From assembly GCA_030635565.1 (NCBI GenBank), contig DAOVYP010000199.1, forward strand, positions 1-5,116: 5,116 bases of DNA. Reading direction: 5' to 3'. The stretch is from Spirochaeta sp. (GTDB lineage Bacteria; Spirochaetota; Spirochaetia; DSM-2461). Of the stretch, positions 1-5,116 are shown one piece after another; position 1 is the stretch's first letter; each line of letters opens with the position of its first letter. A program made the translations under genes and the position numbers. A model generated the notes under the pieces. The model had not been told where the DNA came from. It did no database searches and worked only from the letters and a program-made list of their open reading frames with translations.

Positions 1-1264
1 GACTGCCTTTTTCGGAATGTTCCAGGAGTTCCAGACGTTGTTTGAGTAAGGAGTTCTCCGGCCGTGATTCGGGGATATCATTCAAAGCGGTGCTCAGGCT
101 GTCCCGGTAATGCTCCTGGTAACCCAGCTTCCTGATAATATCCGTATAAGCCAGCCATGCGTCCGGGTCGAATTTATTAATCAGTCTGGCACGCCTGTAC
201 TCATTGTAAGCCCGTTCAAAATAGAAATTCTCCTCATAGACTTCTCCTTTTTTCAAATGCCAGTCCGCGGCCTCTTTTCGCTGGACTTCAAAATCTCCCG
301 ACGTGAGCATCAGATATTCTTCCCTGAACATCCTGGCAATCTCATCTTCGCTCCGAATTTTCAGCAGGCGGCCAAGAACATTCTGAGCCTGCAGCTCATT
401 ACCCAGATCCCGGTATGCCCTGGCCAGCAGGTATAAAACTTCGGGAGCCATCAGGTCCGGAAGAGAATTGAGGGATTCGAGGGCGGAAGCCGGATCACCC
501 TTACGGAGTGAAAGTTCCGCATCAAGCAGACCAATCCGGGGATATCGCTTGTCTTCCGGACCATTCAGCATGGATTTCGCCCTGTCGAGATGATCCATGG
601 CGGCAATCCATTCGTCATAGAGTGCGTAATGCTCCGCCGCTTGAATCCTGACTGCAAGGTTATCCGGAAAGAGCCTGAGAACCTCCTGCAGTGCCGCATT
701 GGCCGGAGCTTTCTCGCGAGCTTCATCATGGAGAAGAACCAGTTGCAGCAGTACTCTTCTATCGCCCGGAGAATAGCGCAGACTTATCTCATATGCGCCA
801 TCGGCGAGTTCTCTCTGTCCAATGATGGCATAAATCTCAGCAAGTCCCCTGTTGGCATCCGCGTCATGGGGTCTGGTGGTGAGTAACCGTTTATATATAA
901 CCACAGCATCGTCATAGCGGCCCATCGCCGTTATAATCCGGGCTTCAAGCAATACCAGATCCCGTCGATCAGAGGCAAAAGGACGCGCTTCATCAAGCTC
1001 CCGCGCCGCCTCTTCATATTCGGTTAAAAGAAACAGTGCCTCCGCCATCCCCAGCCGGGCGTCGGCATAGGCCGGGTTGATCCTCAATGCCGACCGGAAT
1101 GAATCGATAGCGTGATAGGGATCATCCTCAGACAATGCAGTTCGACCCTCTTGATAGAAGCTCCTGGCATCACCTGGACTTTGTGAAAAAGAAACTGATG
1201 ATATGAGAATAAAGAGTAAGAGTATAACAGTAACCCTGATAATAGTTTTCGGAGAGTGATTCAT
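1..1264 (-). CDS. Exported tetratricopeptide (TPR) repeat protein, 3' end beyond window
   Basis: The open frame runs from ATG at 1264 to the window edge, giving 421 residues with no stop. It begins with a signal peptide: a basic start (MNHSPKTIIR), a hydrophobic core at about 11-24 (VTVILLLFILISS) and a likely cleavage after SFS near residue 27. No lipobox cysteine is seen and the whole visible protein lacks cysteine, so it is probably periplasmic or surface-exposed rather than a lipoprotein. TPR units repeat every 34 residues from about 32 to 201 (for example AIDSFRSALRINPAYADARL, and YDDAVVIYKRLLTTRPHDAD). Further, more divergent units lie at about 202-305 and again at about 335-400. TPR arrays are protein-binding scaffolds; no catalytic domain is visible and no specific function can be given. 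It shares one base with the corC stop (TAATG), so it is likely co-translated. In E. coli this slot after ybeX holds lnt, which this is not. The C-terminus is unseen and might carry another domain. Confidence 0.85.
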   Translation of the reverse strand, partial: MNHSPKTIIRVTVILLLFILISSVSFSQSPGDARSFYQEGRTALSEDDPYHAIDSFRSALRINPAYADARLGMAEALFLLTEYEEAARELDEARPFASDRRDLVLLEARIITAMGRYDDAVVIYKRLLTTRPHDADANRGLAEIYAIIGQRELADGAYEISLRYSPGDRRVLLQLVLLHDEAREKAPANAALQEVLRLFPDNLAVRIQAAEHYALYDEWIAAMDHLDRAKSMLNGPEDKRYPRIGLLDAELSLRKGDPASALESLNSLPDLMAPEVLYLLARAYRDLGNELQAQNVLGRLLKIRSEDEIARMFREEYLMLTSGDFEVQRKEAADWHLKKGEVYEENFYFERAYNEYRRARLINKFDPDAWLAYTDIIRKLGYQEHYRDSLSTALNDIPESRPENSLLKQRLELLEHSEKGS

Positions 1265-2049
1265 TATGAGATGTTCTCCCAGGATATTTTCACCTGCCTG
1301 ATTTTATGCCCGTCAACGGACTGTATCACGAAAACGAGGTTGTTCCATGTAATCTTTTCGTATCTACCGGGTACCTTTCCGAAAAGATCAAAAACAAATC
1401 CACCCAGGGTATCAAAATCATCAGCGGGAATGTCACTGCCCAGTTCTTCATTCAAGTCTTCGAGATTCATTCTTGCATCGCAGATCCATTCATTGTCCCC
1501 TGCGGAGATGATATCCTCTTCTTCATTGTCGAACTCATCCTGAATATCTCCGACAATCTCCTCGAGGATATCTTCCATGGATATAATACCTGAGACTCCG
1601 CCGTATTCATCGACTGCGACAGCGATGTGTACATGCCGTTGTTTCATTTCTTTGAGCAGGGAATCGAGTTTCATGCTCTCAGGTACAAAATAAGCGGGCC
1701 GGAGTACATCCGGGATCGGAACAGTCTCACCTTTTGTTAAAAATCGGAGAAGGTCTTTTACGTAAAGTATTCCAACGACGTTGTCGATTGTTTCACGGTA
1801 TACGGGAAATCTGGAGTGACCGGAATCCATCAGTTTTGCCATCGACTCTTCAATTTCGGCATCTTCCGAAATGAAATCGGTATCAATACGGGGAATCATC
1901 ACTTCCTTCACCGGGGTTCCCGACAATTCGACAATCCCCCGAACCATCCCCTTACCGTCTTCATCCAGACTTTCGAGATCTTCGGATTCTATGGACTTGT
2001 CGTCTTTCTTCGGCTTCGTTGTCTGAAATAATTTCTTAAAAATGACCAT
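1264..2049 (-). CDS. corC: CBS-domain CorC/YbeX (TlyC-like) protein without membrane domain
   Basis: A 261-residue soluble protein (counting from ATG 2049). A short basic and acidic lead is followed by a segment containing VKEVMIPRIDTDFI, then a CBS pair (about 50-105, with RFPVYRETIDNVVGILYVKDLL; about 114-170, with VDEYGGVSGIISMEDILEEIVGDI), and then the CorC_HlyC C-terminal domain (about 185-258, with DTLGGFVFDLFGKVPG). The DUF21 membrane domain of larger HlyC/CNNM relatives is absent, as in E. coli YbeX and spirochaete TlyC. E. coli YbeX/CorC was first linked to Mg/Co efflux by CorA and later to ribosome metabolism. TlyC was named a haemolysin, a label poorly supported for most homologues. 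CBS pairs commonly bind adenine nucleotides. The start is uncertain: GTG at 2052 overlaps the ybeY stop (TAGTG) and ATG at 2049 follows one codon later; a weak GAAAG lies 7 or 10 nt upstream. The TAA stop shares one base with the next ATG. Confidence 0.93.
   Translation of the reverse strand: MVIFKKLFQTTKPKKDDKSIESEDLESLDEDGKGMVRGIVELSGTPVKEVMIPRIDTDFISEDAEIEESMAKLMDSGHSRFPVYRETIDNVVGILYVKDLLRFLTKGETVPIPDVLRPAYFVPESMKLDSLLKEMKQRHVHIAVAVDEYGGVSGIISMEDILEEIVGDIQDEFDNEEEDIISAGDNEWICDARMNLEDLNEELGSDIPADDFDTLGGFVFDLFGKVPGRYEKITWNNLVFVIQSVDGHKIRQVKISWENIS
1276..1280 (-). promoter_or_regulatory. Ribosome binding site for the TPR gene, within corC
   Basis: GGGAG on the coding strand lies 11 nt before the ATG at 1264, inside the last codons of corC. 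The spacing is a little long, but this is the best Shine-Dalgarno match in the region. It supports the TAATG stop/start junction as the true start of the TPR gene. Confidence 0.5.
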
Positions 2050-2051
2050 CA

Positions 2052-2513
2052 CTAAATGTCTTTCAATATGCTCCCGGTTTCGGCCAGAAGCTCCTCCTGC
2101 AATTTCAGCATTCCTTTGCCGTAATCATCACCCGGATGATCCTGTCCACTGAGATGCAGAATGCCATGGATTATGACACGCCGCAGTTCTTCATCATATG
2201 AATTATTCCACTCTCCGGCATTTCTCGCCACAGTTTCAAGAGATATGATGACATCTCCTGCCTCCTTTGGCATACCCGGCATAGATGGAATCGTTTCGCC
2301 CTCATCCTGGACGAATGATAACACGTCGGTAGCTTTGTCGATATTTCTCCATCGACGATTGAATTTTCTGATCCCGTCGTCATCGGTTACAACAAGACCC
2401 ATCTGCCAGTGATCCGCACCGATTTTGTCCAGAATAATCTGTGTGAATGCTTCCATAAAATGAGTTTCCGGAGGTGGATTGTCTATTTCCGATATAAGTT
2501 CAATATGGTTCAT
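2052..2513 (-). CDS. ybeY: Endoribonuclease YbeY (16S rRNA maturation factor)
   Basis: A 153-residue cytoplasmic UPF0054 protein of normal family length. The signature zinc site is HGILHLSGQDH, with His116, His120 and His126 in the H-x3-H-x5-H pattern. Upstream are the conserved NRRWRNIDKATDVLSF segment, whose Arg56 fits the conserved family arginine, and the GDVIIS strand at about 86-91. YbeY is a metal-dependent RNase-like protein needed for 16S rRNA 3'-end maturation and for late 70S ribosome quality control in E. coli. The role here is by homology. The ATG overlaps the stop of the preceding HD gene by 4 bp (ATGA), and the purine-rich GAGAAT repeat just upstream is the only candidate ribosome binding site, so translation is probably coupled. 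The gene ends with TAG at 2054-2052, directly against the corC/ybeX start. Nothing in it looks damaged. Gene order beside phoH supports the name. Confidence 0.97.
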   Translation of the reverse strand: MNHIELISEIDNPPPETHFMEAFTQIILDKIGADHWQMGLVVTDDDGIRKFNRRWRNIDKATDVLSFVQDEGETIPSMPGMPKEAGDVIISLETVARNAGEWNNSYDEELRRVIIHGILHLSGQDHPGDDYGKGMLKLQEELLAETGSILKDI

Positions 2514-4720
2514 TTCGTATTCTCATTCTCATTCTCTTTCGGATACTCGATTCTTGTATGGAAATGTCCCGTTAGTACATGGACGAATGTATTTTTTATT
2601 GTTTCCAGATCTCTGAGAGTAAGGTCACATTCATTGAGCTCACCAATGCGAAAGCGGTCCATAATGAGGTCCCAGATATATTTCTCGAGTTTTGCGGCAG
2701 TTGGTTTTTTCAATGTCCGGGTGGCGGCCTCGGCATTATCCGCCAGCATAACAACAGCGGCTTCACGGCTCATGGGTTTAGGGCCGCCATAGGAGTAGTC
2801 ACCCGGACTGGCAGCAACACCGCCCTTCTCTTTCAATGCCCTGTCGTAGAAATATCTGATGACACTGGTACCGTGATGTTGTTCAATTACCGCCAGCACC
2901 TCGTCAGGCAGCCGAAGTTCCCGGCCTTTCTCCATTCCGATTTTCACGTGGGACTTGATGACCGCTACAGATAAGGTTGCTTTCAGTTCGTCATGTTTGT
3001 TCTCACCCTTCTGGTTCTCGACGAAGAAATGAGCCTGATCCACTTTACCGATATCATGGTAGTAGGCACCGACTCTCGCCAGCAATCCGTCGGCACCAAT
3101 GGCATCACAGGCCGCTTCGGCAAGATGGGCGACATTCTGGGAATGGATGTAGGTTCCGGGAGCCTGTAGCCTCATCCTTTTGAGAATAGGAACATTCTGA
3201 TCCGAGAGCTCTATGAGGCGGAATGTTGTTGCCGTGTTCAGAACATGCTCCAGCAGGGGAAGGAACGCAAGACTCAAAATTCCGGTAATCATTCCGTTGG
3301 CAGCGGCCCAGGCTGACATGATAAAAATGGAATTTAAAGGCTTCCTCACAAGTAAACCGATCAGCATGGTAGTAACTGCCATGATAATAGCCAACCTCGG
3401 ACCGGCTCTGAGAAGGCCCATTCGGGATTCTCTCCTATGAACCGACAAGGTTCCCCCAATGCCGGCCGACATTGTAATCAGAAAATCATGGCTGCTGCCG
3501 GATGTCAGAAAATATATAAGTAATGCCATCAGAACCGATGAAAGCACGGCCAGACGACGATCCTGTAAAAGTTGAGCCAAAAGGAGAGTGAACAGAGCAG
3601 TAGGCATGACAACCGAGACACTCAGGACATCCTGAAACCTGATGAATACGGTCAGCAGTGCGGCAACAAGGAGGTAAGTGCCTCCCAATGTGATGTATAG
3701 CCAGATGGTTTTGGGATTGCGGATTTTAATACCGAAGTTCCTTGCCGAAACAAGACCCAGGGCAAAAATGAAGGCCATATAAATGAGCGGATCCAGGAAA
3801 TTGTGATATCCGACATTCCTTTTATCCCTGAGAGCTTCGATAATCCTGGCCTGTTGTGCTGTGACAACACTGCCTGCGGATAATAATCTCGTTCCGGCGG
3901 ATACGGATATTGTTATCGGTTCGGTTGCCGCTTCAGCCTCATCCCTGTTTTTCTCCGACAGCACCGCATTGAGATATCCGTTGGGTTCGGCAAAATATAC
4001 AACAAGAGCCGTAACGAACTCGGCATCATCCGGAAACAACATGGCCAGTTCATCCATGGACCGTATTCTTTCCGGAAGATTCTTCGGCAGCGTCACAGCA
4101 TCCCGGATCAGGGTGACACGTCTTTCAGGCAGAGCTTCGGTATAAACCACCTCAATAACCCCGGAAGCCGATCCGCCATCCTGGGAATCGAGCCTGAATA
4201 TACCTCCGTACTGCAGGGATTGAAGAACATTTCCCGTTATCAGAAGGAGTTTGTTCAATTCATCAATGCTTCGAGAAGATTCCTGGTCTGTAAGATTTGC
4301 AGCTCCCGGAAACTCGGCTCTGAGTGCTGCAGGTGCTTCAACTGAAGAACGGTTGGCCATTGCCGATCCAAGAAAAGAGGTGAACCTGTTAAATCGTTCA
4401 AGAACCGAATCTGTGATTTCACTCCTGACGTTGTACACGGGTGAAACCAGGCTCCGGTTCAGGTTCACAACCTTGGCCGTGGCTTCCATGTCGACGAAAC
4501 TGAAATCATACTCAAGGAAAAAGTCATCAGAAACCAGATCTCCTTCCTTGTACTTCAGGGCTTTATCCCGGGATATAATCAGTCTCGTCTGGTCCACCCC
4601 TATCAGAAGAAGGGAGGCAATAATCCAGCCCGCCAGAATGTAAATCCATTCGCGCCTGGCCAGGGGAGCCTTCGAGTCCCTATCGTCTTGACGGAGACTA
4701 ATGGTGGCTTTGGTAGGCAT
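2510..4720 (-). CDS. pgpH: PgpH-type 7TM-HD membrane phosphodiesterase (probable c-di-AMP hydrolase)
   Basis: A 736-residue integral membrane protein with the full 7TMR-HDED / 7TM / HD order. One N-terminal helix (about 26-44) is followed by an extracytoplasmic domain (about 46-305) with no cysteine. Seven hydrophobic helices lie between about 308 and 491, and a cytoplasmic HD domain at about 505-690. Metal-ligand positions all look intact: His526 ([14 protein letters not shown]), His555-Asp556 (YYHDIGK), His591, His615-His616 (EQHHGTS) and Asp661 ([10 protein letters not shown]). The [11 protein letters not shown] segment before the last Asp is typical of this family. Characterised members (Listeria PgpH) hydrolyse the second messenger c-di-AMP to pApA; that activity is inferred here. 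ATG at 4720 is preferred, with a purine tract AAAGAAG 7 nt upstream. A TTG one codon earlier (4723) is possible but is only 4 nt from that tract. The start lies inside the end of phoH, and the TGA stop overlaps the ybeY ATG as ATGA. The C-terminus is an unusual charged ENENENTK tail encoded by a hexamer repeat. Confidence 0.94.
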   Translation of the reverse strand: MPTKATISLRQDDRDSKAPLARREWIYILAGWIIASLLLIGVDQTRLIISRDKALKYKEGDLVSDDFFLEYDFSFVDMEATAKVVNLNRSLVSPVYNVRSEITDSVLERFNRFTSFLGSAMANRSSVEAPAALRAEFPGAANLTDQESSRSIDELNKLLLITGNVLQSLQYGGIFRLDSQDGGSASGVIEVVYTEALPERRVTLIRDAVTLPKNLPERIRSMDELAMLFPDDAEFVTALVVYFAEPNGYLNAVLSEKNRDEAEAATEPITISVSAGTRLLSAGSVVTAQQARIIEALRDKRNVGYHNFLDPLIYMAFIFALGLVSARNFGIKIRNPKTIWLYITLGGTYLLVAALLTVFIRFQDVLSVSVVMPTALFTLLLAQLLQDRRLAVLSSVLMALLIYFLTSGSSHDFLITMSAGIGGTLSVHRRESRMGLLRAGPRLAIIMAVTTMLIGLLVRKPLNSIFIMSAWAAANGMITGILSLAFLPLLEHVLNTATTFRLIELSDQNVPILKRMRLQAPGTYIHSQNVAHLAEAACDAIGADGLLARVGAYYHDIGKVDQAHFFVENQKGENKHDELKATLSVAVIKSHVKIGMEKGRELRLPDEVLAVIEQHHGTSVIRYFYDRALKEKGGVAASPGDYSYGGPKPMSREAAVVMLADNAEAATRTLKKPTAAKLEKYIWDLIMDRFRIGELNECDLTLRDLETIKNTFVHVLTGHFHTRIEYPKENENENTK
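2519..2536 (-). repeat. Three tandem copies of hexamer GAGAAT at the end of the PgpH-type gene
   Basis: Three perfect copies of ATTCTC on the plus strand (2519-2524, 2525-2530, 2531-2536) read as GAGAAT on the coding strand and encode Glu-Asn three times in the extreme C-terminus of the membrane HD protein. The last copy places a GAG 8 nt before the ybeY ATG at 2513, so the purine-rich repeat probably also serves as the weak ribosome binding region for ybeY. The unit is a multiple of three, so copy change would lengthen or shorten the tail without a frameshift. Confidence 0.7.
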
Positions 4721-5116
4721 CAATAATCTTCTTTACCAGAGGATGTCTTACAACATCGGCGGATGTGAATTCGACAATAGCAATATCATCAACATTCTGC
4801 AGAACACGAATGGCATCGGCCAGCCCCGATCTTCCGGGAGATGAGAGATCAACTTGTGTCAGGTCGCCTGTGACAACGGCCCGTGAACCTTCTCCCAGGC
4901 GAGTAAGAAACATCATCATCTGTTCAATTGTCGTATTCTGAGCTTCGTCCAGTACAATATAGCAGTTTTTCAGGCTTCGTCCCCTCATATACGCTAGGGG
5001 CGCTACTTCCAGCTGACCATTGTTCCTGAGCCTTTCCAGCAGATCTGTATCGACAAGGTCCTCCATGGCGTCGTACAGAGGCCTGAGATAGGGTGCGAGT
5101 TTCTGAGTCAGGTCTC
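4698..5116 (-). CDS. phoH: PhoH family ATPase (YbeZ), C-terminal part, cut by window edge
   Basis: The 138 visible C-terminal residues end at a TAG at 4700-4698. The start and the Walker A P-loop lie beyond position 5116, so this is an edge cut and not a broken gene. Visible PhoH signatures are a [13 protein letters not shown] segment at the window edge, an AYMRGRSL stretch, a Walker B-like IVLDEAQN, and [10 protein letters not shown], followed by the usual short tail with HPLVKKII. PhoH proteins are cytoplasmic P-loop NTPases of the helicase-like fold. In the ybeZ branch they sit beside ybeY and are tied to RNA and ribosome metabolism; the exact substrate is unsettled. The frame opens at least as far as 5114, and the Met codon at 5066 is internal, because conserved PhoH sequence continues upstream of it. 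The 3' end overlaps the start of the next gene by about 23 bp, which indicates co-translation. The family call is secure. What the enzyme does here is inferred from the family and neighbours. Confidence 0.95.
   Translation of the reverse strand, partial: DLTQKLAPYLRPLYDAMEDLVDTDLLERLRNNGQLEVAPLAYMRGRSLKNCYIVLDEAQNTTIEQMMMFLTRLGEGSRAVVTGDLTQVDLSSPGRSGLADAIRVLQNVDDIAIVEFTSADVVRHPLVKKIIDAYQSHH
4728..4734 (-). promoter_or_regulatory. Ribosome binding site for the PgpH-type gene, inside phoH
   Basis: The minus strand reads AAAGAAG, then 7 nt, then ATG at 4720. The tract also encodes Lys-Lys near the C-terminus of PhoH. It decides between the tandem candidates TTG (4723) and ATG (4720): spacing of 7 nt favours ATG. 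The match to a consensus Shine-Dalgarno is only partial, so coupling to phoH translation probably helps initiation. Confidence 0.5.

Noticed and set aside
110..886. Two plus-strand open frames of 108 and 98 codons
   Set aside because: Both are antisense to the continuous TPR-coding frame, whose regular 34-residue periodicity shows the minus strand is the real coding strand.
889..900. AT-rich near-palindrome TTATATATAA as a possible promoter -10 element
   Set aside because: It encodes Val-Ile-Tyr-Lys in a TPR helix, has no paired -35 element at proper spacing, and no gene start follows it.
2409..2974. Overlapping plus-strand open frames of 127 and 131 codons
   Set aside because: They lie opposite the strongly conserved HD domain and ybeY start, show no recognisable family, and have Ser/Phe/Arg-rich composition typical of antisense shadow frames.
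4251..4643. Plus-strand open frame of 130 codons
   Set aside because: It is antisense to the N-terminal and extracytoplasmic part of the HD protein, with low-complexity Ser/Arg-rich translation and no supporting ribosome binding site or family match.
1..5116. Possible new system, mobile element, CRISPR array, RNA gene or terminator
   Set aside because: No repeat array, transposase, tRNA/rRNA-like sequence or hairpin plus T-run was recognised. Overlapping conserved genes fill the whole window.

Overview
The window is a tightly packed, single-strand (minus) stretch of five genes in transcription order: phoH/ybeZ (3' part only) -> pgpH-type 7TM-HD phosphodiesterase -> ybeY -> ybeX/corC (tlyC-like) -> an exported TPR-repeat protein (5' part only). 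Every gene overlaps or touches the next one: about 23 bp, then 4 bp (ATGA), then 1 bp overlap or a 2 bp gap, then 1 bp (TAATG). The piece therefore reads as the middle of one translationally coupled operon. There is no intergenic space for a promoter or terminator, and none is seen. The plus strand holds only shadow frames.

Organism: a bacterium with base composition near 50% G+C by eye. The first four genes are the widespread ybeZ-ybeY-ybeX neighbourhood, with a membrane HD phosphodiesterase gene between phoH and ybeY as in Firmicutes and many other phyla. A soluble TlyC/CorC protein followed by a secreted TPR protein suggests a spirochaete (Treponema/Spirochaeta-like) or another diderm lineage. 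This is an inference from gene order and protein style, not proven by the sequence.

Layout. 5116-4698: C-terminal 138 residues of PhoH, an NTPase linked to RNA metabolism. 4720-2510: 736-residue membrane protein with one N-terminal helix, an extracytoplasmic domain, seven membrane helices and a cytoplasmic HD domain with all expected metal ligands; likely hydrolyses c-di-AMP. 2513-2052: YbeY, the zinc-dependent endoribonuclease-like factor for 16S rRNA maturation and ribosome quality control. 2049 (or 2052)-1264: two CBS domains plus a CorC_HlyC transporter-associated domain, without a membrane domain. 1264-1: signal peptide followed by TPR repeats, running off the window edge.

How they fit together: PhoH, YbeY and YbeX are known or proposed to act around ribosome/rRNA maintenance. 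The HD protein adds cyclic dinucleotide turnover to the same transcript. The TPR protein is the only member of unknown role. Overall this is a conserved housekeeping operon. I see no mobile element, CRISPR array, RNA gene or obviously new system in it.
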